The notes: generated by a model from the letters alone, not told the origin. A DNA stretch of 48,718 nt from an uncultured Akkermansia sp. (GCA_949296365.1 CASFPZ010000015.1:1-48718); one strand, 5' to 3'. Positions 25,774 through 35,672 are shown, counted from the stretch's first letter. Numbers and translations are program-made.

Positions 25774-26610
25774 ATGCTAGGTTTTTCCCGACAAGTCTTG
25801 ATAGTGCTCATTCTTAGTTTTTTGATGGTTTCTTGGGCGAGTGTCCCCCAAACTCAGACTTCGCAGCGGGGAATGCGCCTCCCAGTGGTCGATTTGAATG
25901 CATTGGTGTTGAAGGCTGTACAAAGAATGCCGAAAGGCGGAGGGTATGCTACTTCTAGGAAAGCCTTGAATCGTCTGTGTTTTGAGGCAATCACTCACGA
26001 CAAAGTTCGCCAAAACCTCAGATTACGGCCAGATCGAGCTAAACCGTCCTTTTGTTCAAGCGCTTGTTACATGGTTTTTCTTTTGACGTTGCGTCAGTGG
26101 GAACAAGCAATTCAAATGCGTCTGCCGGAGGATGTTTGGCTGTATCTGGCCCCTTCTCCTGAACAACACGATGGTAAAGGCGCCTGGGGCCGAGCTAATG
26201 CAAACGGCCCTGGTTTGGCTAAGTGGGCTCACGACCTGGGGTTTGGAATCAATTTTACTGACCTAGCAAAGGCTAAACCGGGTGACTTCCTCAAGATCTT
26301 TTGGACAACTGAAATTGGAGCCCGAGAATTTGGCCACTTTGTTGTATTCCTCGGTTGTACCCGTGAATCTGCTACCGGAGAAACGAAGATCAAATTCTGG
26401 TCGTCGAATATGAATGAGGGTTATGGATGTAAGGAAGTACCGCTATCATCTTGCAAACGCATGATTTTTACTCGGCTGACTCAACCTGCCCGTTTGACCC
26501 GCTGGAAACATTTGCCTGAAATCGATACGTGGTTGCAATCGCTGCTGAACAAACGGATCACTGAACGCAACATGCTTAAGGCCTGTGGTATCTCCAATCG
26601 TAGGCCTTAA
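25774..26610 (+). CDS. Exported protein resembling a Cys/His (NlpC/CHAP-like) hydrolase
   Basis: The frame is open from 25675, but the ATG at 25774 gives a proper signal peptide (VLIVLILSFLMVSWASV) and is chosen. The 278-residue product has a cysteine in SSACYMVFLL and a histidine in EFGHFVVFLG, followed by KIKFWSSNMNEGYG. This order suits papain-fold cell-wall hydrolases or amidases, where Cys comes first and His in a later strand. KAKPGDFLKIFW resembles the strand before the His in CHAP/NlpC proteins. The family is not firmly recognised. It is directly downstream of the interrupted PI-PLC-like gene on the same strand and may be co-transcribed with it. Confidence 0.6.
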   Translation: MLGFSRQVLIVLILSFLMVSWASVPQTQTSQRGMRLPVVDLNALVLKAVQRMPKGGGYATSRKALNRLCFEAITHDKVRQNLRLRPDRAKPSFCSSACYMVFLLTLRQWEQAIQMRLPEDVWLYLAPSPEQHDGKGAWGRANANGPGLAKWAHDLGFGINFTDLAKAKPGDFLKIFWTTEIGAREFGHFVVFLGCTRESATGETKIKFWSSNMNEGYGCKEVPLSSCKRMIFTRLTQPARLTRWKHLPEIDTWLQSLLNKRITERNMLKACGISNRRP

Positions 26611-26637
26611 GTAAAAACTGGCACCTGATCCTTGCGC

Positions 26638-28311
26638 TTATTTCTTTTGGGTACGTCGGGTAACTGCTTCATCTGGCCAAGGAACGAGACTGCCCGGCTT
26701 AGCGCCAATCTTATTGCCTGGTTTGTAAGTGGGCATGAGAGCTTGACGCTCTTTGAGCAAGCGGGTCATATCAATCGCCATCTTTTTCAATTGTTGGGGA
26801 TTTTTATCGGCGAGATTGTTGGCCTCACTGATGTCTTCCTTAATATTAAAAAGTTCAAAATTTTGATCCTGGTGACGGTAAATAAGTTTCCAGTCCCCTA
26901 AACGTAAGGCGGTGAAAGCTGTGTAATGAATACCAAAACTACTGCCTTCTCCCCAAAGGTGGGGGTAATGGAATAAAAGGGGACGATTCATATCGCCGCG
27001 TTTACCTTCTAGTTGTGGCACAAAACTGATCCCGTCGAGTTTTTGCAAGGTTTGGGGACGAGAAAGCCCTGCTATTTCAAGAATACTCGGGAAAAAATCT
27101 TCAATGATAATTGGCGTATGATTACGGGAACCAGGCTTTGTGACGCCTGGCCATGAAACAATCATGGGTTCGCGGATCCCTCCTTCGTGCCCAGAGCCTT
27201 TGCCAAATGAAAGCGGATAATTGGACCATTGATTACCCATGCGACCGCTAATGGCTAATCCTCCGTTGTCTCCCATGAATAAAATGACTGTGTTTTTATC
27301 GAGTTTGTTTCGCTTGAGCCACGCCATCAAATCCCCCAAACTCTTATCCATCCCTTCGAGAAGCCCCGCATAACGCTTCTCATTGTCTGACCACGGCTTG
27401 CGATCGTTAGGCCTTTTATAGTGGTCTGCGAAACGGCGGTCGTATCCTCGTTGGTCGAATGGAGCATGTACTGCGTAGTGCGACATGTAAAGGTAGAAGG
27501 GCTTTTGGGATTCTTCAGGGTTGCGGCGAATGGCATCAAGTCGCTTAATCGCTTCCTGTGTCAAAGCTTCTGTTAAGAAAACGTCTTCGGTGACGTAGTT
27601 GTTTTCATCGAGCCCTCGGATCTTAAATGGTCCTGAACCGTACTTCTGAGAACCTCGGTAGTCTGCTGGTCCTCCAATCTCTGTTCCTGCAATGTTATAG
27701 TCAAATCCGAGGTTGAGTGGGTTGGCTCCAGGCGTATTTCGAGTCCCCCAATGGGCTTTGCCACAATGGATGGTTACGTAGCCTTGCTGTTTCAACAACT
27801 GGGGCAGTGTCGTCGCTGTTAAGAATGGCCGTTTCATCTTATATGAAATCGTCTCTCCGGTAATGGGCAAACGAGTAACCCCTCCGCTCGCTGTGCCTTC
27901 GGGCTGAAGGCTGTTGATATTCCAATCAGTCGGTGGCTGAATGAATGGACTGTTGGCGTCTGTTACGGTGTCTCGATTTAATGTCCAGTTTGTAACGCGA
28001 TGGCGAGCCGAATTCATGCCAGACATAAGGCTGACGCGGCTGGGAGAACAAACGGGCTGGGCATAGGCATTGGTGAACACCATACCCTGTGCTGCCAGGG
28101 ATTCCATATTCGGTGTCTTGTAGCGTTTGTTCAGGAATGTCTTCTTGGGATGCCCTTGATCATCTTCCCAAAAGGGGACGGAGGTGTCTTGCCATCCCAT
28201 GTCGTCTACGAGGAAAAAAATAATGTTGGGGCGTTGCTGACTGGGCTTCCCCCAAAGCGGTTGTAAAACGACAACTGATAAGACGAATATTAAAACGTGA
28301 ATGAATTTCAT
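26638..28311 (-). CDS. Exported sulfatase (S1 family, Cys-type)
   Basis: A 557-residue periplasmic or surface sulfatase that hydrolyses sulfate esters, probably on host glycans. The signal peptide is residues 1-21 (LIFVLSVVVLQPLWG). The metal-binding start NIIFFLVDDMGWQD is at about 29-42. The maturation motif CSPSR at 88-92 carries the cysteine that a radical-SAM maturase turns into formylglycine; no maturase gene lies in this window. Later sites are HCGKAHWGTR, LFMGDNGGLA (metal Asp-Asn) and GKGSGHEGGIREP. The end is basic and proline-rich. It is followed on the same strand by no other gene, while the sialidase gene lies 46 bp upstream, so the two may share a transcript. Confidence 0.93.
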   Translation of the reverse strand: MKFIHVLIFVLSVVVLQPLWGKPSQQRPNIIFFLVDDMGWQDTSVPFWEDDQGHPKKTFLNKRYKTPNMESLAAQGMVFTNAYAQPVCSPSRVSLMSGMNSARHRVTNWTLNRDTVTDANSPFIQPPTDWNINSLQPEGTASGGVTRLPITGETISYKMKRPFLTATTLPQLLKQQGYVTIHCGKAHWGTRNTPGANPLNLGFDYNIAGTEIGGPADYRGSQKYGSGPFKIRGLDENNYVTEDVFLTEALTQEAIKRLDAIRRNPEESQKPFYLYMSHYAVHAPFDQRGYDRRFADHYKRPNDRKPWSDNEKRYAGLLEGMDKSLGDLMAWLKRNKLDKNTVILFMGDNGGLAISGRMGNQWSNYPLSFGKGSGHEGGIREPMIVSWPGVTKPGSRNHTPIIIEDFFPSILEIAGLSRPQTLQKLDGISFVPQLEGKRGDMNRPLLFHYPHLWGEGSSFGIHYTAFTALRLGDWKLIYRHQDQNFELFNIKEDISEANNLADKNPQQLKKMAIDMTRLLKERQALMPTYKPGNKIGAKPGSLVPWPDEAVTRRTQKK

Positions 28312-28357
28312 TGTTTATCAAAAGAAATGGTAAAATAGATTCTACAAAAAAACGAAG

Positions 28358-30073
28358 TTAGGACTCAATTAACTCATGATACGCAAATTTAAGGAAGTAG
28401 ATGTATCCGTTGTTCCCTTCGTAGAGAACACCAACATGCTGTGCATCTACTGGAGCTAGCGATGAGTAGCCAAAACCAACTCGCTCATCGTAAAGAGTAT
28501 GCCATTTGGCGGGCCAACTACGCCCCTCGTCTTTAGACACTTTAATCGTCATGGATTGCCGTTTTTTGTCATGAGCGGGATTCGAAAACAGGAAAATCCC
28601 TTGATAGGGCCCTGGGTCGGGATTGGATATGATGCTTGCCTGACAGGCTCGTGGTTCGATGAGCCCTTGTTTGTTTTTATTGCGTGAGGTCGGATGTTCC
28701 ATCCAGGTTTTGCCTAAATCACGAGTGATGCCTATGACCCGATAATTTTCTTGAGACTCATTGCGGGCATTGAGCATAAGCGAACCATCTTTCAACTCTA
28801 CAACTTGTGCTTCAGAGGTATTAACGGCTATGCCTGTACCGCAATTCCATGTCTTCCCTTGATCCTTGGACCAAATGAGGGTTGAATAGGATCGCCTTAC
28901 ATTGGGATCCTGAGAGGTCTGCTCTTCAATCCAATATTGCGCCGGGAAAACAAGGATGCCATTTTTGGTGCAAATCCCATTGCCCGGACCTTGGAAGACA
29001 ACGCACCAGTCGGCTCCTGTACCTGTTTGGATGTTTTTTACTTGCTTAGTGATATTGATGGGAGAAGACCAAGTCTTGCCATCGTCGTCACTGTAGGTCA
29101 ACATCATCTGCCCCGAGTCGTCTGGCGAGGTTAATCCTGGCCGACTCTGCCAAATGGGGTGAAACCCTCGCCCCCAAATCCCGGCTATCCAGATCCGTCC
29201 GGTGTTCTTGTCGACGAGGATGGCGGGATCGCCGCACCCGTCGTTGGCTTTTCTCTTCATCAGCATTTTACAAGATAATGCTACGCGAAGTGGCCCCCAA
29301 CTTAACCCTCCATCCTCAGAACGCCTAACCCCAATGTCAATATCTGCCGGGAGATCGCGATGGTGTTCGTAGCGAATGTCGTAAGCGGCAATGAGTGTCC
29401 CCTTGGTTGTTCGTACCATGGCGGGAATGCGGAATGATCGCGACATGCGCCCGTCTTGGTCTACTTGGTGACCGGGTCGGGCTACTGTTCGACCAATTTT
29501 TTGCCTTGAAACAGGAGAAACGTCAATTTTGTATGAACGACTATCGAACGAAACGGATACGGCTCGTACCGCAATAACATGGTCAAGTGGTGTCGTGTCG
29601 CTAACTTGAACACTGATCCAAAAACGGTTGATCCCAGAATTCAGCGCCATGTCCCCTTTGACGGTGAGCGAGGTTGAACCTTGTGGTACGACGGCCTGAC
29701 CAAATGAATTCCCTGGTTTGTCGTCCGGATCTTTCCCCCCAACAAAAACCCGCACCGATCGTATATCCTGAATATCAGTAGTACCCGTAAAATCAAGTTC
29801 GAGGCCGTTGAGGGTGTGTTGGGGGTTCTGGTCGGTTTCTATGTTAATACAAAGGATGGGATTGTATTCGCGCCCTGACATGACGGGTACAATCGGCGCA
29901 TAGGCACTCAGTGCTACTGGCGTTACCAGCTCGTCGTGCTTGGAACTTGGAATATGGCTCTGACTAGACGGGGTATCAGCATGACTCATTCCGCTCAAGC
30001 ATAACAATACACTGCAGACGGCTGCAAAAAGATTGAAACAACCGAGAAAGAAAATTCGACCTGGACAACTCAT
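28358..30073 (-). CDS. Exported sialidase (neuraminidase), GH33
   Basis: A 571-residue enzyme that releases terminal sialic acids. The signal peptide is residues 1-32 (FNLFAAVCSVLLCLSGMSHA). Residues about 55-190 are an N-terminal beta domain found in bacterial sialidases. The six-bladed propeller starts with the FRIP arginine motif at 214-217 and has five Asp boxes (SEDGGLSW 252, SDDDGKTW 328, SKDQGKTW 402, TRDLGKTW 450, SKDEGRSW 513). The nucleophile pair is probably E421 (EAQVVEL) and Y536 (GFGYSSL). The frame runs open to 30823, but that extension overlaps the divergent tsaC gene and is rejected; ATG 30073 gives a clean signal peptide. Confidence 0.95.
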   Translation of the reverse strand: MSCPGRIFFLGCFNLFAAVCSVLLCLSGMSHADTPSSQSHIPSSKHDELVTPVALSAYAPIVPVMSGREYNPILCINIETDQNPQHTLNGLELDFTGTTDIQDIRSVRVFVGGKDPDDKPGNSFGQAVVPQGSTSLTVKGDMALNSGINRFWISVQVSDTTPLDHVIAVRAVSVSFDSRSYKIDVSPVSRQKIGRTVARPGHQVDQDGRMSRSFRIPAMVRTTKGTLIAAYDIRYEHHRDLPADIDIGVRRSEDGGLSWGPLRVALSCKMLMKRKANDGCGDPAILVDKNTGRIWIAGIWGRGFHPIWQSRPGLTSPDDSGQMMLTYSDDDGKTWSSPINITKQVKNIQTGTGADWCVVFQGPGNGICTKNGILVFPAQYWIEEQTSQDPNVRRSYSTLIWSKDQGKTWNCGTGIAVNTSEAQVVELKDGSLMLNARNESQENYRVIGITRDLGKTWMEHPTSRNKNKQGLIEPRACQASIISNPDPGPYQGIFLFSNPAHDKKRQSMTIKVSKDEGRSWPAKWHTLYDERVGFGYSSLAPVDAQHVGVLYEGNNGYIYFLKFAYHELIES

Positions 30074-30184
30074 CGTTTTAATTAGAATGGCTGAGTTAAG
30101 GCGTGACGTCAACTCTGAACTCGTGACGTAAGGATGCAGAGAGGGCTTGACTCCCCTGCTCACATGAGGCATGGATAAAAATGT

Positions 30185-31240
30185 ATGGAGACTCGGATAT
30201 GCGAGGTTGACCCGCTGGAAAATAATGAAAGCCTTTTCGCAGAAGCTGCGGAAATATTGAAACAGGGGGGTCTCGTAGCATTGCCTACGGAGACTGTTTA
30301 TGGCTTGGGCGCCGATGCGTTGAACCCCGAGGCCGTTGTTCATGTATTCGAAGCTAAATCGCGCCCGCGCTTTGATCCATTGATTGTTCACCTGGCCTCT
30401 GCTCGTGAATTGGAGCAAGTCGCGGTGGTCCCCGATGAGTTGTCTGCTACTGTTCAAAGGCTTGCTGCTGAGTTTTGGCCTGGCCCTTTCACCATGGTAT
30501 TGCCTAAAGCGGTTGCCATTCCTGATGTGGTGACGGGGGGACTCAATACTGTGGCTGTGCGCGTGTCTGCGCATCCTGTCATGAAAAGCGTGATCAAAGC
30601 CCTGGGTCACCCCATTGCTGCCCCAAGCGCTAATAGATTCGGTCGTATCAGCCCAACGTGTGCATCTGCTGTGATGAAGGAACTCGGTGGGCGTATCCCT
30701 CTTATCCTTGATGCTGGCGCCTGCACCGAAGGCCTTGAAAGTACAATCGTTCAACCAATGGTCGACGATAAAGGCAAAGCGGGGATTCGCATCCTTCGCC
30801 AAGGCCCAGTCACCCGTGAACAATTCAGAAATGTTGTCAAAATTATTCGCCCCAAACCGACCCCCAAAACTGAGGATAATAAGCTCCTAACGCCCCCTAT
30901 TGTTCCAGGTCAGCTCGCTAGCCATTATGCCCCAGGTAAAAAAGTGATCTTGAAAGATAAAAACGAAACGTTCGTGCCTGACAACGAAGAACTAGATTAT
31001 GGGCTATTGTCTTTCGAAGGAACCTCAACGCTGGCTGAATCATATGATTGGACGAGTGTATATACGCTAAGCCCAGGGAATGGCCGTTTGGCTGAGGCTG
31101 CCGTGCGTTTGTTCGCTGTAATGCGCCAAATGGATGAGGACGAAGATATTGATGTTATTGTGGCAGAGTGTTTACCTGAAACTGGAATTGGCGCGGCGAT
31201 GATGGATCGGTTGCGGCGCGCTTCGGCTGATCGTACCTGA
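30185..31240 (+). CDS. tsaC: Threonylcarbamoyl-AMP synthase, Sua5 type
   Basis: This makes threonylcarbamoyl-AMP from threonine, bicarbonate and ATP for the t6A modification at position 37 of ANN-reading tRNAs. The YrdC domain (residues about 15-205) shows GGLVALPTETVYGLGADA, FEAKSRPRFDPLIVHL, FWPGPFTMVLP and APSANRFGRISPT. The linker and C-terminal Sua5 domain begin with PGQLASHYAPGKKVIL. At 351 residues it is the long Sua5 form, not the short TsaC form. Its start lies 111 bp from the divergent sialidase start. The HIT gene follows at 35 bp. Confidence 0.95.
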   Translation: METRICEVDPLENNESLFAEAAEILKQGGLVALPTETVYGLGADALNPEAVVHVFEAKSRPRFDPLIVHLASARELEQVAVVPDELSATVQRLAAEFWPGPFTMVLPKAVAIPDVVTGGLNTVAVRVSAHPVMKSVIKALGHPIAAPSANRFGRISPTCASAVMKELGGRIPLILDAGACTEGLESTIVQPMVDDKGKAGIRILRQGPVTREQFRNVVKIIRPKPTPKTEDNKLLTPPIVPGQLASHYAPGKKVILKDKNETFVPDNEELDYGLLSFEGTSTLAESYDWTSVYTLSPGNGRLAEAAVRLFAVMRQMDEDEDIDVIVAECLPETGIGAAMMDRLRRASADRT

Positions 31241-31275
31241 CGCTGATTCTTTTAACTACTAAATGTGAATAATTG

Positions 31276-31623
31276 ATGAACGAAAAAACATTATTCGAAA
31301 AAATATACGATGGAGAGATCCCGGCTGCCATCGTTTACAAGGATGATGTGTGTTGCTGCTTCCGAGATATTGATCCCCAAGCGCCCGTACATCTCCTGTT
31401 GATCCCTCGCAAACCCCTCCCAAGCATTGAACAAGCAACTCCAGACGATGCTGCTTTGTTAGCTCACCTCATGCTTAAAGTCGGGGAAATCGCGCGAGAA
31501 CAAGGCCTGGCAAAATCTGGATTCCGTGTCGTGATTAACAACGGGCCAGATGCGGGCCAGGCTGTGCCGCATTTGCACCTTCATATCTTGGGTGGTCGCT
31601 CACTTCAGTGGCCCCCAGGTTAG
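31276..31623 (+). CDS. HIT-family nucleotide-binding hydrolase (HINT type)
   Basis: A 115-residue histidine-triad protein. The HxHxHxx motif is in AVPHLHLHILGGRSL near the C-terminus, and the fold starts with TLFEKIYDGEIPAAIVYKDD. HINT proteins hydrolyse AMP-lysine, AMP-amino acid and other nucleoside phosphoramidates. The ATG at 31276 is preferred over the TTG one codon earlier. It sits in a housekeeping cluster between tsaC and yceD. Confidence 0.95.
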   Translation: MNEKTLFEKIYDGEIPAAIVYKDDVCCCFRDIDPQAPVHLLLIPRKPLPSIEQATPDDAALLAHLMLKVGEIAREQGLAKSGFRVVINNGPDAGQAVPHLHLHILGGRSLQWPPG

Positions 31624-31690
31624 AAGATGAGTCCGCATCCTCTAAAACTCGCCTTGTCAGAGGCGCAATCCCTGTGTAAAGTATGGAATC

Positions 31691-32239
31691 ATGAAACGGT
31701 TGATTATTGATTTGGAATCTCTCCCGGAAGAAGGTAAAAATTTCTCCGGCAAAATCGATCGCGATCTTTTCGGTATCGACAGCGATGAAGCTAAAGTTGT
31801 CGATGATTTGCATTATGACCTTCACGCTCAGCGTTTCGGAAATGAACTTTTCTTACAAGGTAAAATTTCTGCTGCGTTCGAATTCTGTTGTGTCCGGTGC
31901 TTGAATCGATTCGTTCAAACTTTGGTAATCGATGATTTTTCAACCTCAATAAGAATTGATGATCAATGGGTTATCGATCCTTCAGATCAATTGAGAGAAG
32001 AAATCCTATTGGATTTTCCAGCTTATCCACATTGCGAAGATGCAGATGAACCAAGTACTTGTGTCATACCGAATATGCATTTTGGGGTAGACAAAAGCCC
32101 CTCTTCTGGTGTAAACAGTTCTGCCCCGACCGGTGAAAGCGGCGTATGGGACGCCCTAGACGCGCTCGGCGGGATCAGTAAATCCGACAAAAAAGATCAA
32201 AAGTCATGGCAGCTCCCAAACGTAGAACCTCCAAAATGA
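31691..32239 (+). CDS. yceD: YceD/DUF177 family protein
   Basis: A 182-residue protein of the DUF177 family that commonly precedes rpmF and is linked to 23S rRNA metabolism. The family segment [22 protein letters not shown], with its CxxC pair, is at about 57-78. A second conserved stretch is [16 protein letters not shown]. The C-terminal 50 residues are variable and low in conservation. The last 34 bases overlap the start of rpmF in another frame, which implies translational coupling. Confidence 0.85.
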   Translation: MKRLIIDLESLPEEGKNFSGKIDRDLFGIDSDEAKVVDDLHYDLHAQRFGNELFLQGKISAAFEFCCVRCLNRFVQTLVIDDFSTSIRIDDQWVIDPSDQLREEILLDFPAYPHCEDADEPSTCVIPNMHFGVDKSPSSGVNSSAPTGESGVWDALDALGGISKSDKKDQKSWQLPNVEPPK

Positions 32240-32397
32240 AGCAGAGATCGCGTCTTGCCGCTAAAGCATGGCGTGCTCCTCTTCTTCGTAAGTGCCCAAA
32301 GTGCGGTAATAGTGTCCCTGGACATACCGCGTGCCCTGTCTGCAATACTTACACGACTCGTAGCAACAAAGAAATTACCATCAAGGCTGAAGCCTAA
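32206..32397 (+). CDS. rpmF: 50S ribosomal protein L32
   Basis: 63 residues, with the typical N-terminus [15 protein letters not shown] and a zinc ribbon CPKCGN...CPVC at about 30-46. The start codon lies inside the end of yceD (34-base overlap). The gene is followed by a strong terminator, then plsX, the widespread yceD-rpmF-plsX order. Confidence 0.97.
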   Translation: MAAPKRRTSKMKQRSRLAAKAWRAPLLRKCPKCGNSVPGHTACPVCNTYTTRSNKEITIKAEA

Positions 32398-32462
32398 TTG
32401 GTGTTCTTTGATGTTGTCTTTCATTCAGCGGCGGGGCTGGACAAGTCTCGTCACTTGTTTCC

Positions 32463-32498
32463 GGCCGTTTTGCTTGGCATGACGGCCCGTTTTTTTTA
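32463..32498 (+). terminator. Intrinsic terminator between rpmF and plsX
   Basis: GGCCGT pairs with ACGGCC around a 13-base loop (positions 32463-32487), followed by CG and eight T. Confidence 0.85.
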
Positions 32499-32523
32499 GG
32501 CTATACGTACTTACCTTGGAGCA

Positions 32524-33573
32524 ATGAAGATAGCGCTTGATGTGATGGGGGGGGATCGTGCCCCAACCGTCAATATCGAAGGAGCCAGAAAGGCTCTGAA
32601 TGAATTCCCCGACATAGAGAAAATTTATATGGTTGGTCGGGAAGATGTCGTTCGTCCTGCATGTGACGCTGCCCGCCTAGATTCAACGCGCATCGAAATC
32701 GTCAATGCTGATGATGTTGTTGAAATGAATGAATCTGGCTTGATGGCTGTAAGACAAAAGAAAAAATCCTCCATTTCCGTTGCTGTTGACTTAGTGAAGA
32801 ATGGAGAGGCTGCGGCTATTGTGAGTGCGGGGAATACTGGAGCGGCTGTAGCTGCCTCTACTATTCGCCTACATTTGCTGAAAGGGGTTGAACGGGCTGG
32901 AATTGTCTCCCAATTGCCCAACGATTTCGGTGTCTGCAACGTTACTGATACTGGAGCAAACCCTGATGCTAAACCGAGACATTTGGTCGGATATGCTGTG
33001 ATGGCTAGTGTCCTAGCTAATAAAATTTATAAAAAGCCTCGCCCTAAAGTAGGGGTTATGAGCAATGGGGCTGAAGATGAAAAAGGTAGTGAATTTTCCA
33101 AAGCGACCTTTCGGTTGTTGAAGTATATGGAGACTCAGGGTAATTTGCCATTTGAGTTTCTCGGTAATATAGAGGGGCACGACCTCTTTGAACATGAGGT
33201 TGATGTCGTGTTAACTGATGGCTTTACGGGTAATGTCCTTTTGAAAAGTTGTGAAGCTACGGCAATTGCCTTTTCGAATTGGTTAAAACGTGAATTAAAA
33301 AAGAATCCCATCCGGATAGCGGGGGCTTTGCTGAGTTCTGGCGCATTTCAGGCGATGAAAAATCGTCTGTCTTACGAAGCTGTAGGCGGTAGCCCTTTGC
33401 TCGGGGTGAAAGGGGTATCCATTATTGCCCATGGGAGCTCATCAAGCATCGCAATTTCTAACGCACTGCGGGTGGCTCGTGAAATGCTTGCTTGCGGGGT
33501 TAACCCTATGATCGAAGAACAAATGGAACAATTGGGAAGAATCCCTGATTTGTCTGAGATCGATATACATTGA
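32524..33573 (+). CDS. plsX: Phosphate acyltransferase PlsX
   Basis: A 349-residue cytoplasmic, membrane-associated enzyme that makes acyl-phosphate from acyl-ACP for phospholipid synthesis. Family landmarks are IALDVMGGDRAP at the N-terminus, SAGNTGAAVAA near residue 101, CNVTDTGANPDAKP, SNGAEDEKGSEF, and VLTDGFTGNVLLKS. The length is normal. It begins 26 bp after the rpmF terminator and so may use its own promoter. The 7TM-HD gene follows. Confidence 0.97.
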   Translation: MKIALDVMGGDRAPTVNIEGARKALNEFPDIEKIYMVGREDVVRPACDAARLDSTRIEIVNADDVVEMNESGLMAVRQKKKSSISVAVDLVKNGEAAAIVSAGNTGAAVAASTIRLHLLKGVERAGIVSQLPNDFGVCNVTDTGANPDAKPRHLVGYAVMASVLANKIYKKPRPKVGVMSNGAEDEKGSEFSKATFRLLKYMETQGNLPFEFLGNIEGHDLFEHEVDVVLTDGFTGNVLLKSCEATAIAFSNWLKRELKKNPIRIAGALLSSGAFQAMKNRLSYEAVGGSPLLGVKGVSIIAHGSSSSIAISNALRVAREMLACGVNPMIEEQMEQLGRIPDLSEIDIH

Positions 33574-33640
33574 CTGATCGAGTTAGTTTACTATGGGTAG
33601 ATAGGCTGTTGCTTGATCGATTAGCTTATTTGTGATCGTT

Positions 33641-35656
33641 ATGTCTGAATCATCTTTCGTTCTATCACCGGAATCATCTACTAAATCTAAGCAGATGCCT
33701 GCTGATGACGTTGAACGTATGGACGACAACAGAGCTAAATTACATGCCAAGTTGAAGAAGAAATGGCCTGTATATTGCTTGATGGGTATTGCATTTATCA
33801 TATTGCAGGTTATCTTGTGGTATGCTTCTGGTGAGACGTTTTGGGATCCTCCGTCGTCTTATTCTATTCTATGGCTTTCGATCCTTAGTATCGCTCTGAT
33901 GTTTGTCTACCGGATAGCGGCTGCCAAAAGATTCTGGCAACTGAAGTTCTTTGTTGTAACGTGGGGTAGTATTCTTGTTCATATATTTGCGATTGCCTTA
34001 GTCCTTTATCTGGGAAAATCTCATGTGATGTGTCCTGATATAGCGGCGATGGCTATACCTTATGTGTTTGCTCCTATGTTGGTTACGGCATTAGTGGGAG
34101 CTACCCTGGGTACTTATGTCACCATTGCTGTCTCTATTTTAGGTTGTATCCTCTTAGCTCCTAATTTTGATCAAATTACAGAGCTCGAAATGTTCAAAAA
34201 GGCTTTTACGTCCTCGGTTCATTACATTACGATATCGATGTGCGTAGGTATGCTCGTGGTGCATTGTTCGCGAAAAGTCACGGAGCGTAATAAATTGTTG
34301 GGGGCTGGCGCTTTGGCGGGATTGGCTGTATTCTTATTGGCTTCAATCTTGACTGCTATCAGATTTAATATTACTTCGGCAGAAATCTCTACCCTCATCT
34401 GGGAAATCGTTGCTGCTATTGGCGTAAGTTTCATCTTGTCGGTGATTATCAATGGTATCTTGCCAATGTTGGAAAAGTGGTTTAGTACTCCTATCTCATG
34501 GATAGAACTCTCAGATCCCTCCAACAAACTGAGACAAGAGATGAAACAAAAAGCTCCTGGATCGTATCACCACAGCCAAAATGTGGCAACTTTGGCTCAA
34601 AATGCTGCTGAGGCTATTGGCGCTGACGCTGGATACTGCCAAGTCGCTTCCTTGTATCACGATATCGGTAAACTAAGTAATCCAGAATACTTTGTGGAAA
34701 ATCTCACAGAAGGGCAAATCTCTCCACATACTGAATTGACTCCTATCATGAGCGCGAGAGTGATTATCAGACATGTGGAAGATGGTGTCAGACTCGCGGA
34801 AGCTAACAAATTAGGCAGAGAGATTATTGATGCCATTCAGCAACACCACGGTGTGGGCGTCCCTGGCTTTTTCTATAAAAAGGCTTTGGAGTATCGTGAA
34901 GAAATACTAAAAAAAGTTGCTGAAGGCAAGGCGGAAGCCGACGCTGTTCCAGAGGTGAATGAAAAGGATTTCCATTATCCTGGCCCTCGACCTCAAAATC
35001 GTGAAATTGGGATTATTAGTTTGGCTGATATTGTAGAAAGTGCTGTGAGATCCCTTGTTAATCCTACAACTGAGTCAATCAAGAACATGATTAACAGGTT
35101 GATCAACGAACGCATTGTTGAGGGGCATCTCGACGAAAGCGGGTTGACTTTGGGTGATATCAAAACAATTCGAGAAGTCTTCTTAAAAACGATTAAAGAT
35201 ATGGGGCATATACGTATTGCTTATGATACGGAACCGCCCAAACCTGTTGCGCTAGAGTCGGCTTCTCACTCAACTGCCTCTTCTGCTCAAGTGGCCTCGA
35301 TGGCTCTGTCTCAGCCGTCTGCTCTTGTCTCTGATTCTGCTCCGTCTACTTCGCTTGCAACTGCCTCTGAAGGTGGGGAAATAACGACTGAACGACATGC
35401 CGAACCCTCGCAGTTCCCTTCATCAAACATTGTAAAACCTCTTACTTTAGAACAAACTGCCGAGGCGATTAATGCTCAATCTCCTGTAGCAGCCGCTCCC
35501 CAAATCCTGACGAAGGTAAATCCAACTCAGTCAGCAACGTCTGTACATCCTATTCCTGGCTTGAACCGAAAAACGACTCCTCCTGCTGATCGGTACAAGG
35601 AATATGCGGAAAAACATGAGGATGATACGAAAGCTTCCTCCGTGGATAACTCTTAG
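33641..35656 (+). CDS. 7TM-HD (HDIG) membrane phosphodiesterase, PgpH-like
   Basis: A 671-residue protein. The N-terminal cytosolic tail (about 45 residues) is followed by several hydrophobic segments from about 48 to 280. The HD domain starts with GSYHHSQNV near 309 and has the metal motif SLYHDIGKLSNPEYF near 341, then QQHHGVGV. In Firmicutes the matching 7TM receptors with HD domain (PgpH) cleave cyclic di-AMP. This copy lacks a recognisable extracellular 7TMR-HDED domain. The C-terminal 130 residues are Ser/Ala/Pro-rich and probably disordered. It sits directly before ybeY, as in many bacteria. ATG 33641 is preferred over the GTG at 33632. Confidence 0.9.
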   Translation: MSESSFVLSPESSTKSKQMPADDVERMDDNRAKLHAKLKKKWPVYCLMGIAFIILQVILWYASGETFWDPPSSYSILWLSILSIALMFVYRIAAAKRFWQLKFFVVTWGSILVHIFAIALVLYLGKSHVMCPDIAAMAIPYVFAPMLVTALVGATLGTYVTIAVSILGCILLAPNFDQITELEMFKKAFTSSVHYITISMCVGMLVVHCSRKVTERNKLLGAGALAGLAVFLLASILTAIRFNITSAEISTLIWEIVAAIGVSFILSVIINGILPMLEKWFSTPISWIELSDPSNKLRQEMKQKAPGSYHHSQNVATLAQNAAEAIGADAGYCQVASLYHDIGKLSNPEYFVENLTEGQISPHTELTPIMSARVIIRHVEDGVRLAEANKLGREIIDAIQQHHGVGVPGFFYKKALEYREEILKKVAEGKAEADAVPEVNEKDFHYPGPRPQNREIGIISLADIVESAVRSLVNPTTESIKNMINRLINERIVEGHLDESGLTLGDIKTIREVFLKTIKDMGHIRIAYDTEPPKPVALESASHSTASSAQVASMALSQPSALVSDSAPSTSLATASEGGEITTERHAEPSQFPSSNIVKPLTLEQTAEAINAQSPVAAAPQILTKVNPTQSATSVHPIPGLNRKTTPPADRYKEYAEKHEDDTKASSVDNS

Positions 35657-35672
35657 CCCTTTCTTGCTAGCC

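Noticed and set aside
30074..30823. 250-codon N-terminal extension of the sialidase frame
   Set aside because: It overlaps the divergent tsaC gene, shows no domain, and would bury the signal peptide.
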